Below, one piece after another: positions 53,120-60,960 of a DNA stretch of 61,100 nucleotides (its first letter is position 1; the number at the start of each line of letters is the position of its first letter). The position numbers and the translations under genes were made by a program. This DNA comes from Allomesorhizobium camelthorni. Lineage in GTDB: Bacteria; Pseudomonadota; Alphaproteobacteria; Rhizobiales; Rhizobiaceae. Location: positions 1-61,100 of the forward strand of contig NZ_JAAKZF010000036.1 of assembly GCF_011045125.1 (NCBI RefSeq), in the 5' to 3' direction. The notes under the pieces were generated by a model. It was not told the DNA's origin, did not search any database, and saw only the letters and a program-made list of their open reading frames with translations.

Positions 53120-54535
53120 CTATGAAAGCAGACCGCACTCGTCGGTGATCACGCCTGCGACTGCTGTCGCGGCGACGGTCGCGGGGCTGGCGAGATGGGT
53201 CCGGCTCTTGGGACCTTGGCGACCCTCGAAGTTCCTGTTGGAACTCGAGATGCACCGTTTGCCCGGATCCACGAAGTCGTCGTTGATCGCCACGCACATC
53301 GAGCAGCCCGCCTCACGCCACTCGAAACCGGCATCCGTGAATATCTTGTCCAGTCCCATCGCCTGTGCGGCGTTGCGAACCTCCGCCGAGCCTGGAACGA
53401 CGAGCCCCCGCACATTGGCTGCCACCCTGCGGCCCTTCACCACGCGCGCGGCCGCCTCCAGATCGGAAAGTCGACTGTTTGTGCACGAGCCGATGAAGGC
53501 GACATCGACCGGCAGGCCCGCCAGTGGCTTGCCAGGCTCGAGACCAAGATAGGAAAATGCCTCCTCGATCGCGCGCCGCCTCACCGGGTCGGCTATGTCC
53601 GCCGGGTCAGGCAGCGGCTGGTCGAGAGAACTGACATCCTCCGGCGACGTCCCCCATGTGACCTGGGGCCGGATGGTGCTGCAATCGATGTCGACTTCTC
53701 GATCGAAAGCCGCGTCCGCATCGCTGCAAAGCGTCCGCCAGTGCGATACCGCCTGATCCCACAACTGACCTTGCGGCGCGTAGGGTTTGCCGGCGAGGTA
53801 TTCGAACGTGACGTCATCCGGCGCGACGAAGCCGGCTTTGGCGCCAAACTCTATCGACATATTGCAGATCGTCAGGCGCCCTTCGATTCCGAGGCCGCGG
53901 ATCGCTGATCCCGCGTACTCGACGGTATGGCCCTGTCCCGCCGCGACACCAACCTGGCCGATGAGATGCAGGATCATGTCCTTGGCGTAGACGCCTTCGC
54001 CTGCCTTGCCATGGAAGTTGACGCGCATCCGTTTCGGACGCCGCTGGAGAATGCTCTGTGTCGCCAACACGTGAGCAACTTCGCTGGTCCCTATGCCCCA
54101 TGCCCAGCATCCCATGCCTCCGCACGTGGAGGTATGGCTGTCGCCGCAGACGAGCGTCGTCCCGGGAAGTGCAATGCCAAGTTCGGGCGCGATAACGTGA
54201 ACGATGCCTTGGCGGGGATCGTCGAAGTCGATGAGTTCGAGATCGTGCTCGGCACAATTCTTGCGAAGGAGGCTGACAAACTCCCGTCCGCCCGGGAACG
54301 TTTCGCCGGTCCGGCCGGGCGCCGTCGAGAGAATGTGATCGACCACGGAGTAGGTTAGATCCGCGGAGTGCACTCGACGATCCGACCGTTTCAACGCAGC
54401 GAACGCAGCGCCCGAAGTGCACTCATGCACCATGTGGCGGTCGACATGGAGAAGGTAAACATCGTCTTCGATGTGCCTTATGACGTGGCTGTCCCAAATC
54501 TTGTCAAAAAATGTCTGAGACGTGTTCTGTTCCAT
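53120..54535 (-). CDS. LeuC-like hydro-lyase large subunit (4Fe-4S)
   Basis: 471 aa from ATG 54535 (GAAGAAGA upstream). Aconitase-superfamily blocks TFFDKIWDSHVIRHIEDDVY, CGDSHTSTCGGMGCWAWGIG, GTSEVAHVLATQS, CNMSIEFGAKAGFVAPDDVT, and Fe-S ligands in FIGSCTNSRLSDLEAAARVV and GCSMC. Same length as isopropylmalate isomerases, but several normally invariant stretches differ (for example GGMGCWAWG where GAFGALAHG is usual), which points to a paralogue. Heads the operon with the LeuD-like and PEP-mutase/lyase-like genes. Confidence 0.88.
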   Translation of the reverse strand: MEQNTSQTFFDKIWDSHVIRHIEDDVYLLHVDRHMVHECTSGAAFAALKRSDRRVHSADLTYSVVDHILSTAPGRTGETFPGGREFVSLLRKNCAEHDLELIDFDDPRQGIVHVIAPELGIALPGTTLVCGDSHTSTCGGMGCWAWGIGTSEVAHVLATQSILQRRPKRMRVNFHGKAGEGVYAKDMILHLIGQVGVAAGQGHTVEYAGSAIRGLGIEGRLTICNMSIEFGAKAGFVAPDDVTFEYLAGKPYAPQGQLWDQAVSHWRTLCSDADAAFDREVDIDCSTIRPQVTWGTSPEDVSSLDQPLPDPADIADPVRRRAIEEAFSYLGLEPGKPLAGLPVDVAFIGSCTNSRLSDLEAAARVVKGRRVAANVRGLVVPGSAEVRNAAQAMGLDKIFTDAGFEWREAGCSMCVAINDDFVDPGKRCISSSNRNFEGRQGPKSRTHLASPATVAATAVAGVITDECGLLS

Positions 54536-54895
54536 GGAAATCTTCTTCACCGGTTTGACGAATGACCTCTTCCGAAGCATAGGTTTCTTCGTCTTTTGCA
54601 GGATGAAGTGCGTCCATCATAGGAGAAAATTGATAAGGCGACGTCCCGCCGCTTCGAGCCTCGATCAGATTTCACGGCTTTTTCAGCCGCCGCGCCAGCC
54701 GGCGGGAGTTGGCGGCGAGAATCCGTGTTTTGGTCGATGCGACCGTACTCTCGAGGTCCCGAGCCGAGCAGGTCTGCCGGCTGCCTGGGCAGGCGAAAGT
54801 CCGCTCCACCCCTCAACGGCACGGCAGAGCCTCGAAGCCTTCGACCCTTCGGAAACGCGGGAGGATTGCTGAAAGCTCCTACGGCAATGCGCTGA
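54536..54895. other. Intergenic between LeuC-like gene and ABC permease gene
   Basis: 360 bp without a supported gene. It must contain the promoter of the leftward LeuCD-like operon and the end of the leftward transporter operon. I could not pick out a clear terminator or operator. Confidence 0.5.
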
Positions 54896-55654
54896 TCAGA
54901 CGCGCTTGTGCAGTCGATTGTCGATCGCAAGCAGAACCCAGCTGAACGCCATCGCAAGGATGACGATGATCAGGGTCAGCGCCAGGATCAGAGCTCCGTC
55001 ATTGATGCCGATGGCCTGCATGAGCCGATATCCCAATCCTGATTTCGATCCGAACATCTCCGCAAGGATCGTGCCGATGAAGGTCAGCGAGATGCCCAGG
55101 CGGATTCCGGAGAACACCTCGGGAATGGCGGATGGGATCACCACGTGCCACCAGTACTGGCCGGTGCTCAGGCCCATGACCCGGGAGGTCTTTCGAAACA
55201 CGGGGCGAACGTTGCGGATGGATGTGATGGTGAAAATGGCAACGGGAATGATGCCGTGCAGGAAGGCGTACACCACTTGCGCGGGCAGCCCGATTCCGAA
55301 CACGAGGAGTATGACGGGGAAGAAGGCCACCTTCGGAACCGTGTAGAGCGCGATCAGCACCGGTTCGCCTGCCTCGGTGAGCAGCGGGCTCGACCCCATC
55401 ACCAGGCCTATGAGTATGCCCCCCACGATGGATATCACGGACGCAATGAAAAACGTCCAGGTCGTCGTTGCGAAGTGTTCCCAAAAACGGGATGAACCGA
55501 GCAGTTCATAGGTTCGAACGATGGTGAGCCAGGGGGACGCCAGCGCGGTTTCGCCGGCAACGACGTGGGTCGCCTGCCATGCGATCAGCAGAAACACCAC
55601 CAGGGCGAGAAAGGACAGGACATCCTTCAGACGTGCATCAAGTTCAGCCGTCAT
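54896..55654 (-). CDS. NitT/TauT-family ABC permease
   Basis: 252 aa, about six membrane segments (LSFLALVVFLLIAWQATHVV first). The EAA coupling loop is RVMGLSTGQYWWHVVIPSAI-PEVFSGIRL, typical of SsuC/TauC. ATG 55654 overlaps the stop of the other permease as ATGA. Last gene of a leftward ATPase-permease-permease operon. Confidence 0.92.
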   Translation of the reverse strand: MTAELDARLKDVLSFLALVVFLLIAWQATHVVAGETALASPWLTIVRTYELLGSSRFWEHFATTTWTFFIASVISIVGGILIGLVMGSSPLLTEAGEPVLIALYTVPKVAFFPVILLVFGIGLPAQVVYAFLHGIIPVAIFTITSIRNVRPVFRKTSRVMGLSTGQYWWHVVIPSAIPEVFSGIRLGISLTFIGTILAEMFGSKSGLGYRLMQAIGINDGALILALTLIIVILAMAFSWVLLAIDNRLHKRV

Positions 55655-56403
55655 GCCAATCCCCTCCGCGTCAGAAGTATCCTCTCCCAGTAGAAGAGCA
55701 CCATGTTGAGGACCACGGAGAGCGTCAGCACGATAAGGATGTTGGAGTACAGTCCATTGTTGTCGAAGTTCAGGTAGGCAAAGCTGATGGCATGCCCGAG
55801 ACCCGAAGTCGACAGAATGAACTCGGCCGCGATCGTTCCGAGGAACGCATAGGCGATCGCCAGTTTGACGCCGGTGAACACGTAGGGCATGGCGGCCGGC
55901 AGTGTGACCCAGAAGGTCTTGGCGGTCCCGCTCATCCGGAGAACGCGCGCGGTCTTGCTGTAGACAGCGGGCATCCGGTCAAGGCCGTTCATCGTGTTTA
56001 TCATCATCGCCACCACCGCGTAGAAATATGCGATGATCATCTTGGGAATGTCGGTCAGTCCGAATATGAAGATGAACAGCGGGTAGAACGCAAAAATCGG
56101 AACCGCGTAGTAGCTTGCGAAGAAGGGATCCAACGTACGGCGCAACTGCGGCAGGCTGTGAACCATCGCGCCGGCTACGAATCCCGTCGCAATAGCCAGC
56201 AGCGATGCGACTATCACCGACCACATCGTAGACACGAAGTCGGGGACAATCTTGCCTGACGCGAACAAATTATATGCGCCGGTCACCATTTCGCTCGGGG
56301 GGATGATCGTGAATCGCGAAATCCAGCCCATTTGCGTCCCAAGCTCGAGAAGCCCAAACAACGCTGCGAACACCGCGATCTGGAGCAGGTTCGCCCGGGT
56401 CAT
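55651..56403 (-). CDS. NitT/TauT-family ABC permease
   Basis: 250 aa, about six membrane segments. Coupling loop RVLRMSGTAKTFWVTLPAAM-PYVFTGVKLA. ATG 56403 overlaps the ATPase stop as ATGA, and its own stop overlaps the next permease start. Two different permeases imply a heterodimeric pore, as in thiamine-precursor, pyrimidine or aromatic-acid importers of this family. Confidence 0.92.
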   Translation of the reverse strand: MTRANLLQIAVFAALFGLLELGTQMGWISRFTIIPPSEMVTGAYNLFASGKIVPDFVSTMWSVIVASLLAIATGFVAGAMVHSLPQLRRTLDPFFASYYAVPIFAFYPLFIFIFGLTDIPKMIIAYFYAVVAMMINTMNGLDRMPAVYSKTARVLRMSGTAKTFWVTLPAAMPYVFTGVKLAIAYAFLGTIAAEFILSTSGLGHAISFAYLNFDNNGLYSNILIVLTLSVVLNMVLFYWERILLTRRGLA

Positions 56404-57281
56404 TTTAGCTTGCCCGCAGCGGCGCCCATCGCATTCCTTGACTCGTTTCGGAGCAGGCTCCAGAGCCTTCCGGTGATACGACCGAACGACTCCGCACTCG
56501 CGATGCGGCTGTCCCGATCCTTGGGCCAGTTCGTCTCTATGACGTCCAGGAACCTGCCGGGCCGGGACGACATCGCGCCGACCCGATCGGCCAGCATTGC
56601 CGCCTCGTCCAGTGCGTGCGTAATCAGCAGTATCGTGGCGCCCGTCTCACGCCAGAGCCTGAGGACTTCGTCTCCCATCAGGAGGCGGGTCTGCTGGTCG
56701 AGGGCTCCAAACGGCTCGTCCAGAAGTATCAGCCTTGGCTCGGTGACCAGGGTCCTGGCGATGCACACCCGCTGGCGCATGCCACCTGACAATTGTGCAG
56801 GATAGGCCTTCGCGAAATCGGAAAGTCCAGTCAGCGCCAACGCGTCCTTGACTCGCGAGCGGATCGAACCGGCATCCATGCCTCGCCGCCGCAGGCCGAA
56901 AGCAAGATTGTCCCAAACGGTGAGCCAGGGAAAGCTGGCGTCTTCCTGGAAGACCACTCCAACTCCGTCGGGAACCCTGCCGGTGATGGCGTTGCCTTCG
57001 AACGTGACCGTGCCTTCGGTTACGTTCGAAAGCCCCGCCAGCACTTCGAGCAATGTGGACTTTCCGCACCCCGACGGGCCGACCACGGCGAAGAATTCGC
57101 CCTTCTTCAGGTCGAGGTCGATGGGTCCCAGGGCATGCAAGGCAGGGTTTCCGGCCCGCTCGGGATAGACCTTGCTGACGCCGCGAAGGCAAGAGTGGAC
57201 CTCAGCGAAGGGAGGCGTCGAATGCAGCTCGCGAGACAAAGCGTTGGGTCCCGCGCCCTCTTTGGAAATTAGCGCTGCCAA
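56400..57281 (-). CDS. NitT/TauT-family ABC ATP-binding protein
   Basis: 293 aa ATPase (SsuB/TauB type). Walker A GPSGCGKST, Q-loop GVVFQEDASFPWLTVWDNLA, signature AQLSGGMRQRVCIARTL, Walker B LILLDEPFGALD, switch His in ITHALDEAAMLADRV. First gene of the leftward transporter operon. No binding-protein gene is adjacent; the one at 28543-29535 belongs to the same family. Confidence 0.92.
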   Translation of the reverse strand: MAALISKEGAGPNALSRELHSTPPFAEVHSCLRGVSKVYPERAGNPALHALGPIDLDLKKGEFFAVVGPSGCGKSTLLEVLAGLSNVTEGTVTFEGNAITGRVPDGVGVVFQEDASFPWLTVWDNLAFGLRRRGMDAGSIRSRVKDALALTGLSDFAKAYPAQLSGGMRQRVCIARTLVTEPRLILLDEPFGALDQQTRLLMGDEVLRLWRETGATILLITHALDEAAMLADRVGAMSSRPGRFLDVIETNWPKDRDSRIASAESFGRITGRLWSLLRNESRNAMGAAAGKLK

Positions 57282-57415
57282 TCCGTCCTCCCTTTTGGAC
57301 CTAGCGTAACTCTAGTGAGCAGTGGCACAAAGCAGATTGTACATAGTTGACCGCCACTGGCCCGCTCTCACGTTCATTCCGAACGACGACGCCCTGCGCG
57401 CCATTGGAGTTGCGG

Positions 57416-57545
57416 TCAGAAATCGATCTTCCGAAGGGCTTGAAGAAGCTCCGGCAGTGAGCGGCTGCCTATAGTGGCTCCTGCTACGCCGCCGAGCGCG
57501 ACGGCGGCCAGCCAGGTCGGGAGTGCGGCTGGAACGTGCCCGATC
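57416..57545 (-). pseudogene. Possible TauE/SafE-type permease C-terminal fragment
   Basis: Minus-strand frame reads HVPAALPTWLAAVALGGVAG followed by ATIGSRSLPELLQALRKIDF and a stop (57418-57416). The GG-x-x-G-A-x-x-G-S-R motif is that of the second half of TSUP transporters. The rest of the gene is absent. The DNA from 57282 to 58048 shows no other gene. Confidence 0.4.
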
Positions 57546-57789
57546 GTGAACGACTCGCGCTTCAAAGTATGCATCCGGTGGAGCGGAGCAGGCGCGGTGC
57601 AGTTCCGTCGCTGCTTTCATGAACCGGCCGATTTCAGGCTGAGTGAGGTAGGTTTGTTCCTAACGCCTCGACAGCGCATTTCCCGACGGGTTAAGAATAG
57701 CCACGCTAGGACATTCTTCCTCTCTCGCCCCGCGTTAGCAAGCGCCGATTTGTATGATAAGAATCTGTGTTTCCCTCCCTTGATTGATT

Positions 57790-57825
57790 CGCCCGCTACA
57801 GTCTGCCCTGGCGGGTTCTCTTTTG
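57790..57825 (+). terminator. Possible rho-independent terminator
   Basis: CCCGC (57792-57796) pairs with GCGGG (57811-57815), followed by TTCTCTTTT. The stem is short and the loop long (14 nt). No gene upstream on the plus strand accounts for it, unless it ends a vanished gene or small RNA. Confidence 0.35.
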
Positions 57826-58048
57826 TCGGAACCTCGGTCTGACCGCAATACCGGTCGATGGTTCCCGATCGTGTGGGTCTTGGAAAACCGGCGTCGCTGA
57901 GCCGGGGCTAGGGGCGACGCGACGCCGGCCGGTTCCAGCCATATGCGGATGGCGGAGACGCTGATCAGTTTGCCCGATTCTCCTGACGCGAGCGCGGAGA
58001 TTCGGGAAAGCTAACAGAATTCAATCTACACGGCGGCTCGGGAGAAGC

Positions 58049-58234
58049 TCACTCCGCAGCGAGGCGCACACCAAGTATCGCTCGCCCTTTAGGGGTCAGC
58101 CGAGGATTTGGCCCTTCGGTGCAATACCCTTCTCGGGTGAGGGATTTCAGGCAGGTCTTCACCCAAGTCTCTGACTTGCGGGTTCGCAACCCGGCGAGCA
58201 TCTCCAGGACGTCACGCTCTTGCGGGAAAATGTA
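58049..58234 (-). CDS. Small hypothetical protein, winged-helix-like
   Basis: About 61 aa if read from the GTG at 58234 (66 aa from GTG 58249). Ends TEGPNPRLTPKGRAILGVRL-AAE. The pattern of a helix-rich region followed by L-T-x-K-G-R-x-I-L resembles the wing of small winged-helix proteins. GGAG lies upstream of the second start. I do not recognise a family. It stands alone. Confidence 0.5.
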   Translation of the reverse strand, partial: YIFPQERDVLEMLAGLRTRKSETWVKTCLKSLTREGYCTEGPNPRLTPKGRAILGVRLAAE

Positions 58235-58380
58235 GCTCACAGTGACCACTCCGATGTTTGCAAACGTTGTCAGCCGGCCGCCATGGGGTGTGGGGTTAGA
58301 TATGGCGACCAGCCATGCAGCGCAAGCGGCGAAGATGCTCAGCCTCTCGCCCTGGTCCGATCAATCGGCAAATTTTCCGG

Positions 58381-58607
58381 CTACATAACCCTGAGATCGG
58401 TCTGGAAATCCTTTGAGATGCTATCCAACGCCATCTTGATGTCGTCGGGGCTGTCGATGCCGCCACTGAAAAGAGCGATTAGGCGACGCGCTACATGCTC
58501 TCGCGCCGGATGCGAGCCCTCCATCCCAACCTCTTCGCAATAATCGTCCAGAATTCTGGTGAGTGTCGCCAACTGCTCGGCGTCTGCTATGACTCGGAGG
58601 GGGTCAT
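58381..58607 (-). pseudogene. Small conserved-looking protein with a one-base frameshift at its start
   Basis: From TTG 58572 the frame gives LATLTRILDDYCEEVGMEGS, then AREHVARRLIALFSGGIDSP and a DDIKMALDS tail. Upstream the same frame stays protein-like (LRVIADAEQ) but lacks a start. An ATG at 58607 with AAGGAGA seven bases before it is one base out of frame across a run of five G (58599-58603, five C on the coding strand). With six the protein would begin MTPLRVIADAEQLATLTRIL. So this is either a homopolymer sequencing error or a recent mutation. Confidence 0.55.
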
Positions 58608-58763
58608 TCGCGCGTCTCCTTTATGTTGGGCGAAAGCGTGATCGACTCTTTCAAGCGTCCGCAGCCATGCTCGGTGCGGACGACAGAATATCTTACACCC
58701 GATGAAACCGCGTAGCGAAGCCTCATAGTCGTATATGCCAATTCCACCACCCGAAACCGCTGG

Positions 58764-58949
58764 TCATATATTTAGCTTCCGGGCTTCTCGTTCCAGCGTC
58801 TCGCGAACGTTGCCGAACCGCTCGATGAGATCTTTGGCCTGGGCCGGTGAGATATCGAACTTGTCGGCAAAGTCGCGGACCTCGTACACTTGGCTACTGG
58901 CGACGCGAATGCGGTCCTGTCCGCCGATCTTGCTCTTATCGTCTGCCAT
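58764..58949 (-). CDS. DUF3606 domain protein
   Basis: 61 aa from ATG 58949 (GGAG upstream). MADDKSKIGGQDRIRVASSQ-VYEVRDFADKFDISPAQAKDL matches the small DUF3606 proteins of rhizobia: a D-R-x-R-I start, Y-E-V-R-D, then a helix-turn-helix-like half. Function unknown. Confidence 0.85.
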   Translation of the reverse strand: MADDKSKIGGQDRIRVASSQVYEVRDFADKFDISPAQAKDLIERFGNVRETLEREARKLNI

Positions 58950-59130
58950 CGAGCTCTCCTACCGTTTTCACCATAACCGGCCGGTGGCTCTGTTGGTTCC
59001 GGGTAGTGTCTCCGTCGTTCGCGGAACGAAATGCAAGCCCAAATTGGCATCGAGGTATCGTTTGCCGGGAGCACGGTCGAAATGGGATCCCGATTGCGAG
59101 GTGCTGGTTCAGGGCGACTCGCTCCCGCGA

Positions 59131-59643
59131 TTACCCCATGTGTCCAGCTGCGATGCGGCTGCGGACGCGACAGCGCCGCCACAAGGGACTTGATGTTCGT
59201 GCAGCCTGCCTTTCCCAGCTCGGAAAGGGATCGGGCAGGTCGCGCCAGCGGCCGGGCATGAAATCGCGCTCTGGAACGAAGCAGGCGTCGAGCTCCGAGC
59301 GGATTTCCGCCTCGTCTATCGGGCCGCAGCCGATGAAGACGATCTCCTGCCGCCGGTCGCCCCAGACCGGATCGAGGTAGGGCTTCATAGCTGCGCGGCA
59401 TTCGGCATGGTCGGGCCATTGGTGCCTCGGCACCGATGCCCACCACACGCCGCGCTTGCCGGTCCTGACCAGCGCGCCGGCCTGGCTGATCTCGCCGACA
59501 TGGTGGGGCCGTGTCGCCAGCCAGAAGAAGCCCTTTGTCCCCACCACGCCTGGCCACGGCCTGCCGATGAAGGCCTTTCTCATCGGATCGAACTGCCGCC
59601 GCTCGCGATAGACGAAGGAACGGATACCGTATTCCTCGGTTCA
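59131..59643 (-). pseudogene. CobW/ZigA-type GTPase, C-terminal domain only
   Basis: The frame from about 59643 reads EEYGIRSFVYRERRQFDP, then GVVGTKGFFWLATRP, WWASVPRHQWPD and DPVWGDRRQEIVFIGCGPID, the CobW C-terminal domain of metal-chaperone GTPases. The entire N-terminal GTPase (Walker A, CxCC) is missing: it ends at about 59640 against a Bax inhibitor-1 fragment on the other strand. The 3-prime end also looks altered after LPDPFPSWERQ. Confidence 0.75.
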
Positions 59644-60023
59644 CCGGCACCAGCATCGCCCGCACCTTTTTCATCGCCGCCACCATGTTCGGCGCAACGA
59701 GCCTCTACGGGTACACCACGAAGCGTGACCTTTCCCAGTTCGGTTCTTTCCTGATCATGGGCCTGATCGGCGTGGTGATCGCCAGCGTCGTCAATCTCTT
59801 CTTAGGCTCGACCGCCCTTCAATTCGCCGTCTCGGTGATTGGCATTCTCGTCTTTGTCGGGCTGACCGCCTGGGACACGCAGACGATCAAGGAACAGTAC
59901 GCGGAGAACTTCGACCAGGAATCGCAGCAGAAGCTCGCCGTCTTCGGAGCCTTTTCGCTCTACCTCAATTTCGTCAACATCTTCCAGCTGCTGCTGACCT
60001 TCACAGGCCAGCGGGAAGAATGA
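59640..60023 (+). pseudogene. Bax inhibitor-1/YccA-family membrane protein, N-terminally truncated
   Basis: From about 59640 the frame reads FTGTSIARTFFIAATMFGAT, SLYGYTTKRDLSQFGSFLIM, GLTAWDTQTIKEQY and a C-terminal LYLNFVNIFQLLLTF. These are the last four or so membrane segments of the BI-1 family (normally about 240 residues). The first half is missing at the CobW junction. An internal ATG (59685) could start a shorter product, but it would lack half the fold. Confidence 0.8.
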
Positions 60024-60055
60024 TCGACCGGAAAATACGAGGAGTGTTTATTACC

Positions 60056-60622
60056 ATGGATAGAAACGATCAGCAGGCAATCCAAAGCCTGTTCGAGAAG
60101 CTCGCCAAGGTCGAGCCTCAAGCACCGTCGCGTGATCCGGAGGCGGAAGCCTATATACACCAGCAGATCGCCCGGCAGCCCGGCGCGCCCTACTACATGG
60201 CGCAGACCATCGTCGTGCAGGAACAGGCGCTCAACGCCGCACAGGCCCGCATCGAAGAGCTGGAACAGCAGGCGGGGCCGCGGCAGTCCTCCGGCGGCCT
60301 GCTCTCCAACATCTTCGGCAACAGCCGACAGCCGTCGCGTTCGCCAGGCTCCGTGCCACGTGTCGGGCGTGCGCCTGCCACGGCGCCGGAGGAGGCGCAG
60401 CCCCGAGGCTTTCCACAGCGAACTGGCGGCGGCTTCCTCGCCGGAGCCGCGCAGACGGCGATGGGCGTCGCGGGCGGCGTTCTCCTCGGCAATGCGATCG
60501 CCGGCATGTTTGGTGGCAACCAGGCTCAGGCAGCCGAACCAGCGGAAACTTCCGACAACGAGGCTGCACGTGACGAAGCAGGGTTTGACGATGGCGGGGA
60601 TTTCGGCGACATCGAATTCTAG
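60056..60622 (+). CDS. DUF2076 domain protein
   Basis: 188 aa from ATG 60056 (GAGGAG eleven bases upstream). MDRNDQQAIQSLFEKLAKVE starts the family; a helical region with QAQARIEELEQQ-type coiled-coil character follows (about 55-85). Then come a Gly/Pro/Arg-rich linker, a hydrophobic GGGFLAGAAQTAMGVAGGVL segment near 130-150 and an acidic tail (DEAGFDDGGDFGDIEF). Known only as a DUF; probably envelope-associated. Confidence 0.88.
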   Translation: MDRNDQQAIQSLFEKLAKVEPQAPSRDPEAEAYIHQQIARQPGAPYYMAQTIVVQEQALNAAQARIEELEQQAGPRQSSGGLLSNIFGNSRQPSRSPGSVPRVGRAPATAPEEAQPRGFPQRTGGGFLAGAAQTAMGVAGGVLLGNAIAGMFGGNQAQAAEPAETSDNEAARDEAGFDDGGDFGDIEF

Positions 60623-60786
60623 GCTCGATACCAATTAACGAAGAGGCTGCCAGGCGCAGCCCTCATTGTTTTTCGGAACGACATCGGCGAATGGATTTGT
60701 CGCCGCACAAGGAAAGGTCATTCTCCCGCGATTGATCGAGGTGCAAAGAGAGATATGTCCGCGCGCCGTCGCTCCGGAGACGGATT

Positions 60787-60960
60787 ATGACTGACGAAGA
60801 CCAATCCGCTACAGGGGTCCACACTCCGCCAAGTGAGGGTCGAAAGCGTGGCCGCGCGTTTTCCGAGATTCTCCGGGCCATTGCAGACGACACCGGCAGC
60901 GACCGTGTGTCGATGGCCGATCTATTGAAGGCAATGGGTGACCGGGGTTTGGTCCGCTGA
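60787..60960 (+). pseudogene. ExoD-type protein, truncated after 57 codons
   Basis: ATG 60787 (CGGAG upstream) gives an N-terminus containing RAFSEILRAIADDTGSDRVS and MADLLKAMGDRG, then LVR and a stop. ExoD-family exopolysaccharide proteins continue here as GDRGFGALLLIFALP with several membrane helices. The break occurs exactly at GDRG, so a frameshift or deletion has removed the membrane part. The last 140 bases of the window show no gene. Confidence 0.6.

Noticed and set aside
52443-54535. Leucine biosynthesis leuCD operon
   Set aside because: No leuA or leuB, a lyase-superfamily gene overlaps leuD, and usually invariant LeuC blocks are altered. Kept as LeuCD-like only.
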